Source: an uncultured Anaerovibrio sp. (GTDB lineage: Bacteria > Bacillota > Negativicutes > Selenomonadales > Selenomonadaceae). From it: DNA of 23,733 nucleotides. Below, piece by piece: positions 7,295-14,351 of this stretch. The position numbers and the translations under genes were made by a program. Within the stretch, counting starts at the first letter, position 1; every line of letters starts with the position of its first letter. The DNA lies in contig CAKPYV010000034.1 in the NCBI GenBank assembly GCA_934203205.1, positions 1 to 23,733 on the forward strand, written 5' to 3'. A model generated the notes under the pieces. It did not search any database. It saw only the letters and a list, made by a program, of their open reading frames with translations, and had not been told where the DNA came from.

Positions 7295-7418
7295 TTATAC
7301 ACAGTTTTTTGACTTATGCACAGTTTTGTGGAAAAAGCTGTGGATAACCTGCTGTTTATACACACGGAATCACATTTTATCCACAAAGTTATCCACATTG
7401 GGAAAAAATTGTGGATAA
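7295..7418. promoter_or_regulatory. Cluster of eight DnaA boxes
   Basis: Eight sites fit TTWTNCACA within 124 bp. Four are exact TTATCCACA: 7339-7347 (minus), 7377-7385 (plus), 7389-7397 (plus) and 7410-7418 (minus). The variants are 7295-7303 and 7356-7364 (TTATACACA, plus), 7314-7322 (TTATGCACA, plus) and 7327-7335 (TTTTCCACA, minus). A ninth exact box is at 6257-6265. The cluster is flanked by AT-rich DNA on the left. This density is what DnaA-binding regions have, either an origin or a titration/regulatory cluster. No dnaA, dnaN or parAB lies nearby, and genes on both sides run the same way, which argues against a standard bacterial oriC at this place. Confidence 0.8.
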
Positions 7419-7710
7419 ATCCCCCTTAAGGTCTTGACAAAAGACCTATGATATACTCCGTTCGACATACTGTATACATTGTACTGTATATCTGCATTTT
7501 TTGTCGCATAAAAAACATTTTTCGTCGTAATCTTCATAGATGAAAAAACGGTTTTACATTATACTTTTACTCGTAAGTAGTAATTACTTTCAATTCCCTA
7601 CTGAGCTCCATATCAATGTTTCCCCTAAACAAAGATATTCCCAAAGGAGCTTAAAATACTTTCATAGATAACGCTTGTCGTTACCTAAACATCCTATAAT
7701 CCCTTTTTAG

Positions 7711-7740
7711 AAACAGCTGCTCCCCACACCGCAGCTGTTT
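7711..7740. terminator. Strong hairpin with T-rich flanks
   Basis: A perfect 10-bp stem AAACAGCTGC/GCAGCTGTTT with a 10-nt loop. On the plus strand it is followed by TCTT and on the minus strand by TCTAAAAAGG. It could be a second terminator for ilvA on the minus strand, or end an unrecognised short plus-strand transcript from the DnaA-box side. Confidence 0.5.
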
Positions 7741-7772
7741 TCTTATGCCCTGAATTAATTTTTCCCAACCAA

Positions 7773-7826
7773 AAACCAGCCGCCGCTGGCAGACAGGAAG
7801 ATTCTGTCCACAGCCTTGGCTGGTTT
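7773..7826 (-). terminator. Terminator of ilvA
   Basis: AAACCAGCC (7773-7781) pairs with GGCTGGTTT (7818-7826). Inside are GCTG/CAGC and GACAG/CTGTC, giving a long stacked stem. TTTTTGG follows on the minus strand. It begins 10 bp past the ilvA stop. The plus strand has ATTTTTA on the other side, so it may work both ways. Confidence 0.85.
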
Positions 7827-7836
7827 ATTTTTATGC

Positions 7837-9090
7837 TTAATAAATCTTGTCTACCACAAAGCCGGCATTTTCCAAAGCACGGATAATGCGCTGTACATGG
7901 TCGTGGCCGTGAGTCTCTACCGTTACCTCCAGCATAACCTTCTTGAAGCTGTCAGTTACCTTGGACTGGTTGTGCTCCAGCTTGATAACATTGGCGTTCT
8001 CGTCAGCCAATACCTGAGATACGTGGAGGAGCTGGCCTGGCTTGTCTGGCAGCTGTACAGAGAAGCAGAATACCCGGCCTCTGGCAATGAGGGCCTTGTC
8101 AATAAGGGCGGAAATGGTGGAAATATCAATATTGCCGCCACTGATAATGGCTGCTACCTTTTTGCCCTTGAAAGGAAGCTTGTTCAAGGCAGCCAGACTG
8201 AGGGCACCAGCCCCCTCGGCTATCAGCTTGTGCTTCTCAATCAGGGACAGAAGTGCAGACATAATTTCCATTTCAGATACGGTAATAATCTGATCCAGAT
8301 ACTTCTTGCAGAAAGCATAGGTCAAATCCCCAGGAGTCTTAACAGCACAGCCATCAGCTACAGTATCTACTGCCTCCAGCGTGGTTATATGACCTTCCAT
8401 AAAGGATTTCTCCATACAAGGTGCTCCCTCTGGCTCTACACCGATAACCTTTACATTTGGATTGACCGCCTTGGTAGCCAGGGCTACACCGCTGGCAAAG
8501 CCGCCGCCCCCAATAGGCACCAGAATGGCATCTACATCCTTCAGCTCATCAATAATCTCCAAGGCTGTGGTGCCCTGACCAGCCAATACCTTCTGGTCAT
8601 TAAAAGGATGGATATAAACATAGCCCTTTTTCTTCTGCAGCTCCAAGGATTTGGCATAGGCATCATCAAAGCTGTCACCGTAGAGAACTACCTCTGCCCC
8701 ATAAGCCCGGGTGGCCTCTACCTTCAAAATTGGGGTGGTGGCAGGCATACAAATAACAGCCTTGCAGTTCAAAGCTCTGGCAGCAAAGGCCACACCCTGG
8801 GCATGGTTGCCTGCAGATGCTGTAATAACGCCCCGCTTCCGTTCGTCCTCATTGAGCTGGCTAATCTTGTTGTAGGCACCTCTCAGCTTGAAGGAACCTG
8901 TATTTTGCAAATTTTCTGGCTTTAGATAAACATTGTTGCCACACAAATCGGAAAAATAGGGACTCTCTATCAAATGGGTTTTAGCCGCCACACCGTCCAA
9001 CTGCTTGGCTGCCTGATACACATCAGCAATAGATGTACCTGCTAAAACCTCCTCTATACTAAGCTCTGCTTTTTTTGCTTCTTCTGCCAT
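7837..9090 (-). CDS. ilvA: Threonine ammonia-lyase (threonine dehydratase)
   Basis: A 417-residue PLP enzyme that converts L-threonine to 2-oxobutanoate and ammonia, feeding isoleucine synthesis or threonine catabolism. The PLP lysine is K68 in NTGSFKLRGAYNK. The substrate-binding SAGNHAQG is at 92-99, the phosphate-binding glycine loop GGGG at 193-196, and SGGNID lies near the end of the catalytic domain. One ACT domain follows from about 338 (VQLPDKPGQLLHVSQ). The length and single C-terminal ACT match the roughly 400-residue TdcB-plus-ACT subfamily rather than the 510-residue biosynthetic form. AGGAGG lies 7 bp upstream of the start. It is monocistronic, with its own promoter, operator-like palindrome and terminator. 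No other ilv gene is nearby. Confidence 0.95.
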   Translation of the reverse strand: MAEEAKKAELSIEEVLAGTSIADVYQAAKQLDGVAAKTHLIESPYFSDLCGNNVYLKPENLQNTGSFKLRGAYNKISQLNEDERKRGVITASAGNHAQGVAFAARALNCKAVICMPATTPILKVEATRAYGAEVVLYGDSFDDAYAKSLELQKKKGYVYIHPFNDQKVLAGQGTTALEIIDELKDVDAILVPIGGGGFASGVALATKAVNPNVKVIGVEPEGAPCMEKSFMEGHITTLEAVDTVADGCAVKTPGDLTYAFCKKYLDQIITVSEMEIMSALLSLIEKHKLIAEGAGALSLAALNKLPFKGKKVAAIISGGNIDISTISALIDKALIARGRVFCFSVQLPDKPGQLLHVSQVLADENANVIKLEHNQSKVTDSFKKVMLEVTVETHGHDHVQRIIRALENAGFVVDKIY

Positions 9091-9123
9091 ATATGGGCCT
9101 CCTTGTATCTGTGTTTTCCTCTT

Positions 9124-9152
9124 AGAATAGCACCACAGATATTATCTGTCAA
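9124..9152 (-). promoter_or_regulatory. ilvA promoter with operator-like palindrome
   Basis: The minus strand reads TTGACA (9152-9147), 17 bp, then TATTCT (9129-9124). A perfect odd palindrome, ACAGATA-n-TATCTGT (9135-9149), covers the spacer and half of the -35, a typical place for a repressor. The regulator is not identifiable from this window. Confidence 0.8.
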
Positions 9153-9186
9153 TAAAAATAGTGCTCCATGTATACCATGAAGCACT
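9153..9186 (-). terminator. Terminator of the PocR chemoreceptor gene
   Basis: AGTGCTCCATG (9160-9170) pairs with CATGAAGCACT (9176-9186), an 11-bp stem with one G-U pair on the minus strand and a 5-nt loop, followed by ATTTTTATT. It ends directly at the -35 of ilvA. Confidence 0.9.
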
Positions 9187-9195
9187 TCGAGGTTT

Positions 9196-10212
9196 TTACG
9201 CTTTGTGTTTAATCATAGCTACCAATTCACCAGCAGTAGCGGACAAACTAGCCAGCTCCTGGGCTACACCAGCAATAGCAGTGGTCTGCTGACTGACAAT
9301 ACTGGAAGTAGCCTCACCCTTGGTTACGGTTTCGTTAACAGACTCACCAATCTGGTTGGTAAACTCCTGAATCTTGTCTACAGTCTCACGGGAGCTATCT
9401 GCCAACTTGCCGATTTCCTCAGATACTACCGCAAAGCCTGCCCCTGCTGAACCAGCCCGGGCTGCCTCGATGGAAGCATTGAGGCCCAAGAGACGGGTCT
9501 GCTTGGCAATATCACGAATCAAATTGGTAAATTCGTTAATCTTGCCGGAAATCTCACTTACATTAGCGATTTCCTTGTTTAAGGCCTTCTGATTCTCATT
9601 TACATCATTGGCAGAAGCCGCCAGCTCCTCCATGGTAGCAGATACCTGCATGGCAGTTTCGTTAATGGAAGCAGCCATATTACGCAGCTGATAACGATAA
9701 TGGCCCATCTTGGAGAAGAAAGAAGCCATCAAGAACAGAGTCTGAGCTGCATGCTCCAGACGGTCACGAGGCATAATCTGAATCTTGCGGACAGCCTCTA
9801 CATATTTATCAGGATCTACACCGATTTCCTTGGCATAGGCCCGGAACTTATCCTCATCAGGTGGTGCATTGAGAACCTGACCTCCCAGAATGGAACCAAC
9901 CTGCTGTCCATTTACAACAATAGGAGCAGCAAAATCCATGAGGCCCGCATGACACTCATAAATCGCAGGCTTACCAGTACGGGCAGCCGTCTCACCGCCG
10001 TTCTTGTCGCACTGCTCACAGCGGCGGCAGCCCTCAGCAGTGCCACGAGTATACTTCATGCAGAAATCTGTCCAGTCAGTAGGTCTGGTAACAGGCTTGC
10101 CATCCTTGTCTACGGTAACAGCAGTCATACCAGCAGCTTTGGCAAAGCTGTCCTGGAAGGACTGCAAAAAATCCATATCAAATACATCTCCAAGCTTAAT
10201 TTCTTCTACCAT
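9196..10212 (-). CDS. Soluble chemoreceptor with N-terminal PocR sensor domain
   Basis: A 338-residue methyl-accepting chemotaxis-type protein without transmembrane segments. Residues about 11-170 form a PocR domain, with Cys51, Cys62, Cys65, Cys68 and Cys87 around GCRRCEQC and YECHAG, then IVVNGQQVGSILGGQVL. Some PocR domains bind small hydrocarbon derivatives such as 1,2-propanediol; the cysteines suggest a metal or redox site. Residues about 180-335 are a coiled-coil signalling domain with the hairpin tip QTRLLGLNASIEAARAG and GAGFAVVSEEIGKLA at about 238-272. It should signal to CheA/CheW in the cytoplasm, although no che genes are here. The start at 10212 is chosen for GGAGAGGTG 7-8 bp upstream; an earlier in-frame start at 10230 lies before this site. 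It is a single-gene unit with its own terminator. Confidence 0.93.
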   Translation of the reverse strand: MVEEIKLGDVFDMDFLQSFQDSFAKAAGMTAVTVDKDGKPVTRPTDWTDFCMKYTRGTAEGCRRCEQCDKNGGETAARTGKPAIYECHAGLMDFAAPIVVNGQQVGSILGGQVLNAPPDEDKFRAYAKEIGVDPDKYVEAVRKIQIMPRDRLEHAAQTLFLMASFFSKMGHYRYQLRNMAASINETAMQVSATMEELAASANDVNENQKALNKEIANVSEISGKINEFTNLIRDIAKQTRLLGLNASIEAARAGSAGAGFAVVSEEIGKLADSSRETVDKIQEFTNQIGESVNETVTKGEATSSIVSQQTTAIAGVAQELASLSATAGELVAMIKHKA

Positions 10213-10233
10213 AAAAAAACACCTCTCCATTTC

Positions 10234-10261
10234 ACTATAACGAACTGCCTTTTTATGGCAA
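10234..10261 (-). promoter_or_regulatory. Proximal promoter of the PocR chemoreceptor gene
   Basis: The minus strand reads TTGCCA (10261-10256), 16 bp, then TATAGT (10239-10234), about 22 bp before the start codon region. Confidence 0.6.
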
Positions 10262-10288
10262 GTCCAATCTTCCCAAATCTTCTTTTTT

Positions 10289-10317
10289 ATTATACTCGGA
10301 AAATCCCTTTAACACAA
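10289..10317 (-). promoter_or_regulatory. Distal promoter of the PocR chemoreceptor gene
   Basis: The minus strand reads TTGTGT (10317-10312), 17 bp, then a perfect TATAAT (10294-10289). Two promoters in tandem may give the gene two levels of control. Confidence 0.65.
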
Positions 10318-10330
10318 ATAAATATTTCCT

Positions 10331-11242
10331 TTACAGACCACTATCCTGCCAATCTGGCACATAGGCCTTGGTAGCAGAGCTGCGCTGCTGGATAAAGCAC
10401 TGGGTAAAGCCTAATTCACTGGCATAATCTGTCAGCGATTGGTATTCAAAGGTAGTAAGCCCCCGCTTAAGATTTTTGTATTCCCCTGCCTTATACATAG
10501 GAGTGTACTGACTCATCAGGCTGAGATAAATATCATGGCCAAAGGTCTGCCACAGCCAGTCCAACAGCTTCATACTGTCATGGCGGGCACCGGGCAGTAC
10601 CATATGCCGTACCAGCACACCCTTGGTCATAATGCCCCGGGCATCTATAACCGGCCTGCCTACCTGCTGTACCATAGCCTTAATTGCCTTGGCCGCTACA
10701 GGAAAATAATCCTGAGCCTTGGAATATGCCCCGGATAATTCCGAGGCATAATATTTCAAGTCCGGCAGATATACATCCACTGAACCCTCCAGCAACTCAA
10801 TGGTGGACACACTTTCGTAGCCGCTGGAATTGTACACTACAGGCAGAGAAAAACCTCGTTTTTTGGCATAGGCCAAAGCCTGAATAATCTGGGGCACATA
10901 ATGGGTGGGAGTAACCAGATCCAAGGTAGCTGCCCCCTGAGCCTGTTGATGGAGAAAAATCTCCCCCAGCTCCTCTGAGGTGACTTCCCTGCCTTTTTCA
11001 TAATGGCTTATTTCGTAGTTCTGACAGAAAACACAGCGAAGATTACAGCCAGAAAAGAAAACCGTTCCAGCTCCCTTGCCAGTTTCCGGGCCGGCTATGG
11101 CTGGCTCCTCCCAAGGGTGCAGGCTGACCTTGGCTACTCTGGCCAAGGCTCCTCCGCCGCAAGCCCCTGACTTTTCATAGCGGTTCACCCCACAACTGCG
11201 GGGACACAGCTGGCAGTTGCTAAGCAAATCCCTTGCCTGCAA
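10331..11242 (-). CDS. Radical SAM protein of the PflX (pyruvate formate-lyase activase-like) family
   Basis: A 303-residue radical SAM protein. The cluster motif is C66-x3-C70-x2-C73 (SGCNLRCVFCQN). The N-terminus has a second cysteine set (C10, C13, C17, C28 in CQLCPRSCGVNR and GACGG), as in the PflX-like group related to pyruvate formate-lyase activating enzymes and AmrS-type proteins. The substrate of this group is not settled, so no reaction is assigned. Translation probably starts at TTG 11242, with AAGGAAGTG upstream; no ATG or GTG fits better. It lies 76 bp after the LtaS-like gene with no terminator between, so it is probably the last gene of the deoR operon. Confidence 0.85.
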   Translation of the reverse strand: MQARDLLSNCQLCPRSCGVNRYEKSGACGGGALARVAKVSLHPWEEPAIAGPETGKGAGTVFFSGCNLRCVFCQNYEISHYEKGREVTSEELGEIFLHQQAQGAATLDLVTPTHYVPQIIQALAYAKKRGFSLPVVYNSSGYESVSTIELLEGSVDVYLPDLKYYASELSGAYSKAQDYFPVAAKAIKAMVQQVGRPVIDARGIMTKGVLVRHMVLPGARHDSMKLLDWLWQTFGHDIYLSLMSQYTPMYKAGEYKNLKRGLTTFEYQSLTDYASELGFTQCFIQQRSSATKAYVPDWQDSGL

Positions 11243-11318
11243 GCTATCACTTCCTTATTTTAATCTTAACCCTAGGTTCCCTCTCTAACCCTCATTGACC
11301 CAAGCATAGGGTAAGAGT

Positions 11319-13313
11319 TTATCTGTCCTTGAGCAAGGCCTCATACAAAACTGGGCCGTATTTAGGCCGCCACCAGGAAATACTCCGTACAGCATCTATA
11401 TAATGCTGCAGAGCTGGCTCATTGATAGGCCGTCCCTGACTGCCCTCTATCTGAACAGGCTCCAAAGGAATCCTATCTGCCTCCCCCATAAAGTCCCTGG
11501 TTATCCAGAAGCCGTAGTTCACGCCCTGACGGTTGCTGCGGGTAAGACTGGAACCAATCGCATAGTATGCAAAGCCTTTTGGGGCTATCATTTCAATAAG
11601 CGTCGGGCCAATATCAATCTGACTGCCTGCGCTATCTGGCAGGAGGGTTCCCTTGTGGACACCAGCTCCCGTTACTACGAAGGGCACTACATACCGCTCG
11701 TACATAGATGGCTGTTTGTCAATATTGTACCTATCGGCATGATCTCCTACAATCAGCACTAGACAATCTGGATATTTTGCCTTTAGGCTCTTTACAAAAC
11801 CTGCCAACTCTCTATCTGCATACCAATAATGCCCCAGCTCGTTTACCAGCCAATCATCCTTGGCTGCCTCTGGAGGCAAAGCCTGCCGCAGCTTGTCTGC
11901 ATCAAAGCCCTTGGCTGCCACATCCACCGTATAAGGGGAATGGTTAGACACATTGAGAATGACATTAAAGCTTGGGGTATCCGGGCTAATGCTTTGCAAT
12001 ACCTGAGCATAGAGATATTCATCATCACAGCCCCACACACTGCCCTTTGCCTCCTCTGGCATATCTCCCCGGCCATAGAAGTGCTGGAAGCCCTGAGCCT
12101 CTGTAAAGGCACCTATCCGCTCCCAGGTAGCAGGGCCGGCATACCAAAAATTGGTGGTATAGCCCAGCTTCTCCATCTGGGGAGCTATGGCGGTAATATA
12201 GGGCTGCTTAAAGGACTCCGGCATGGTGGTGAGATAAAGGTTGGCATCTGCCAAGCCTGTGGTTACACCAGTCATGGCGGAAATGGTGCTGGCTCCATTA
12301 GGCAGCATGGCATTGCAATAATCTGCATCCTCTTCGGCAATAATCCCTTTCATGCCATCGGCAATGTGTAGCTGGCTGTATTTGTCCAAAAGAGGCCAGT
12401 TAGCATAGCTTTCGGAGACAATCAGAAAAATCTGCTTGGGCTTGGCCACCTGGGCACCCTGAGCCTCCCGACGGAGATAATCATCCAGATTATTGCTATC
12501 GGCACTGCGGCCAGCCAGCTCTCCTGCCAGCTGCTGAATCTGCTCTGCGGTAAAATTCAGGCCGTTGCAGGCCAACATCCGGTTATTCATGCGATAGCCC
12601 CGATATATAGCCTGATAATCGTCCAAGATAGCCTCGTTCATAAAGCTATCCTTGGTAACGCCTACATTTTCCCATTCCAGAGCTGTTTCCCAGCCCCAGC
12701 TGCCCCCAAAGACAATCAACCGGCCCAGCACATAAAGCACCAAGGCCATAGCTGCCCCCTTGGCAAGGCTTTTGCTGCGGGAGGGCTTGGTATATAGGCT
12801 ATAGATAGTCCTAGGCCTGGCCTCGCCCCAGGCCAGCAAATATTTCAGCCCTCGCCAAAGACAAAAGGCCAAAAGCAATGCCCCTGCCAACCGCAAAGGC
12901 AGGTTAAATTCCTGTACCAGAGATACAAACAGGGCATACATATCATCATTGCCAGCATTAAAGAGAAGCTGGTGAAAACGACTGTGGAACTGACCATAGT
13001 AGGGAAAGCTGGCCACAAACAAAATGGAGGTTATGGTCAGGACCATACCGCTAAGGAGGCTCTCAACTCTACGGCTCCAAAGGGGGGACAGTATATTTAT
13101 CAGTCCGGCAGGCACCGCGGTAAAAAGGGCCAAAATACCTGCGGTTTGAATACTAAGGCGGGAACCTAGCCACAGTGTCTGCAGCAAATCCTGCCAGCCT
13201 GTATTTGGCCCCCAATATTCATGCAATATCAAGCAGAATATGAGCCTGCAAAGAGAAAGGACTGAAAGGTAATATAAAAATACCTTCAGTCCCCTATAGA
13301 TGCAATTCATCAT
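11319..13313 (-). CDS. LtaS/OpgB-like membrane sulfatase (phosphoglycerol transferase family)
   Basis: A 664-residue membrane enzyme. Hydrophobic segments in the first 205 residues (about 10-30, 52-75, 88-104, 140-160 and 187-204) are followed by an extracytoplasmic alkaline-phosphatase/sulfatase domain. Active-site features are E301 (IVSESYANW), the nucleophile Thr343 in NGASTIS, His458 (NHSPY) and D524/H525 in VGDHADR. The family moves phosphoglycerol, or phosphoethanolamine in relatives, onto lipoteichoic acid, periplasmic glucans or lipid-linked sugars. In a Gram-negative-type envelope the acceptor would be a glucan or outer-membrane glycolipid (inference). The start overlaps the deoR stop as ATGA (13310-13313), so the two are translationally coupled. 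Its local regulator is likely the DeoR-type protein. Confidence 0.88.
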   Translation of the reverse strand: MMNCIYRGLKVFLYYLSVLSLCRLIFCLILHEYWGPNTGWQDLLQTLWLGSRLSIQTAGILALFTAVPAGLINILSPLWSRRVESLLSGMVLTITSILFVASFPYYGQFHSRFHQLLFNAGNDDMYALFVSLVQEFNLPLRLAGALLLAFCLWRGLKYLLAWGEARPRTIYSLYTKPSRSKSLAKGAAMALVLYVLGRLIVFGGSWGWETALEWENVGVTKDSFMNEAILDDYQAIYRGYRMNNRMLACNGLNFTAEQIQQLAGELAGRSADSNNLDDYLRREAQGAQVAKPKQIFLIVSESYANWPLLDKYSQLHIADGMKGIIAEEDADYCNAMLPNGASTISAMTGVTTGLADANLYLTTMPESFKQPYITAIAPQMEKLGYTTNFWYAGPATWERIGAFTEAQGFQHFYGRGDMPEEAKGSVWGCDDEYLYAQVLQSISPDTPSFNVILNVSNHSPYTVDVAAKGFDADKLRQALPPEAAKDDWLVNELGHYWYADRELAGFVKSLKAKYPDCLVLIVGDHADRYNIDKQPSMYERYVVPFVVTGAGVHKGTLLPDSAGSQIDIGPTLIEMIAPKGFAYYAIGSSLTRSNRQGVNYGFWITRDFMGEADRIPLEPVQIEGSQGRPINEPALQHYIDAVRSISWWRPKYGPVLYEALLKDR

Positions 13314-14077
13314 GGTACAATCAGCTGAACACCATATCTTGACAGAGCCTCACATACCTTCTCAGATGGCATGGAATCGGTAATCAAACCGGAAAGGGTA
13401 TCAAGGGTAGCGTAGTTGTAGTTGCCGTCAGTGCTAAGCTTTTTGGCTTCGGCTACTACATAGGCTTTCTTACTAACCCGGATAATCTGGGCCTTGTTGA
13501 TACCATCCTCAATGTCATAGGTGGAAACGCTGTTTTCCATAGCATCTACGCCAATGGCACCTACAAAGGCTACGTCCGGCTTCAGGCGGGAAATGAAATC
13601 CATAGTCATACCGCCCCAGAAGCCGTCACGGCTCTTGTTAATCTTACCGCCGGCAAATACCACCCGAATCTTAGGATGATTAGCCAGAATCAGCAAAATA
13701 TCAATCATATTGGTAACAATGGTCAGCTCACGCTGATCCTTGGCCAAAAGCTCAGCAATGGCCAGATTACTGGTGGAAATATCCAGGAAAACCATATCTC
13801 TGTCATGAATCAGCTTAACGGCAGCATGAGCAATACGGCGCTTGGCATCCACATCTGTGGTCTTGCGCTTGCTAATCTCGATAACATGGTTGTTTTCTCT
13901 CAGAACCACAGCACCACCATAGGTACGCTTGAGACGGCCCTGCTTCTCCAGAGAACCCAAATCCTTACGAATACAGTCCTCGGTAACACCAAATTTTTCA
14001 CTAAGCTCTTTTACCCTTACTTTGCCATCAGCGTTCAGCATGTTCATGATGCTTTCCTGACGTTCCTCCAAAAACAT
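13310..14077 (-). CDS. DeoR/GlpR-family transcriptional regulator
   Basis: A 255-residue repressor-type protein. A DeoR winged helix-turn-helix occupies about 6-57 (VRVKELSEKFGVTEDCIRKD, then GRLKRTYGGAV). A DeoRC sugar-phosphate sensor domain spans about 75-233, with FLDISTSNLAIAELL, TIVTNM, VFAGG and FVGAIGVD. Members usually bind phosphorylated sugars and repress neighbouring sugar genes. Here the coupled partner is an envelope sulfatase, which is unusual for the family. AGGGAGTG lies about 7 bp upstream of the start. Its promoter and a 9-bp inverted repeat lie upstream and suggest autoregulation. Confidence 0.93.
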   Translation of the reverse strand: MFLEERQESIMNMLNADGKVRVKELSEKFGVTEDCIRKDLGSLEKQGRLKRTYGGAVVLRENNHVIEISKRKTTDVDAKRRIAHAAVKLIHDRDMVFLDISTSNLAIAELLAKDQRELTIVTNMIDILLILANHPKIRVVFAGGKINKSRDGFWGGMTMDFISRLKPDVAFVGAIGVDAMENSVSTYDIEDGINKAQIIRVSKKAYVVAEAKKLSTDGNYNYATLDTLSGLITDSMPSEKVCEALSRYGVQLIVP

Positions 14078-14149
14078 AATATCACTCCCTAGTACAAAAT
14101 ATTTCTCTGCTTTTTTCTCTATTGTCTTATTTTGTGTACTAATGTACAG

Positions 14150-14185
14150 TTATTGAATCACCATTGTTCAGTTTTCATTCAATAA
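14150..14185. promoter_or_regulatory. Inverted repeat in the deoR leader, candidate operator
   Basis: TTATTGAAT (14150-14158) and ATTCAATAA (14177-14185) form perfect 9-bp arms 18 bp apart. They lie about 20-55 bp downstream of the predicted transcription start. A DeoR-type regulator binding here would block its own operon. Confidence 0.5.
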
Positions 14186-14210
14186 TGTCTAATAATTCCA
14201 ATTTACTATT

Positions 14211-14239
14211 ATTCTACACGGAATATTGATTTTTATCAA
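14211..14239 (-). promoter_or_regulatory. Promoter of the deoR - sulfatase - radical SAM operon
   Basis: The minus strand reads TTGATA (14239-14234), 17 bp, then TAGAAT (14216-14211), in an AT-rich region. Confidence 0.7.
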
Positions 14240-14351
14240 GTAGAATTTTTGTTTATTGTTTTATTAGGACTTAAAACCCATTGAATTGTATTTTCACAAA
14301 TATTTTAACAGAAATACAGTCTAATGGTCAACCCCCAGACCGATGCAGCGT

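Larger units (their letters stand above)
7083..7836. other. 750-bp gene-free region with DnaA boxes, repeats and hairpins
   Basis: No supported gene lies between the NlpC/P60 start and the ilvA stop. From left to right it holds an AT-rich stretch (about 7180-7260), the DnaA-box cluster (7295-7418), a 7-bp inverted repeat AGGTCTT/AAGACCT (7429-7447), a direct repeat TACTGTATA (7468-7476 and 7482-7490) around the palindrome TGTATACA, the 10-bp palindrome AGTAATTACT (7579-7588), and two terminator-like hairpins (7711-7740 and 7773-7826). Short open frames here lack ribosome binding sites. Confidence 0.7.

Noticed and set aside
7434..7457. Plus-strand promoter with TTGACA and TATACT
   Set aside because: The spacer is only 12 bp, too short for a sigma-70 promoter; the TTGACA is part of an inverted-repeat loop.
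7450..7475. LexA box (CGAAC half-site on the minus strand)
   Set aside because: The second half-site GTTCG is absent at the required spacing.
7375..7540. A 53-codon minus-strand frame running across the DnaA boxes
   Set aside because: It has no ribosome binding site (T-rich sequence precedes the ATG) and its codons include the DnaA boxes themselves.
7100..7840. Standard bacterial oriC next to dnaA
   Set aside because: DnaA boxes are abundant, but there is no dnaA, dnaN, rpmH or parAB, and genes on both sides run in the same direction. Kept only as a DnaA-box cluster.
7816..8925. A 369-codon open frame on the plus strand opposite ilvA
   Set aside because: It lies wholly antisense to a clear PLP enzyme, has no ribosome binding site and reads as low-complexity antisense protein.
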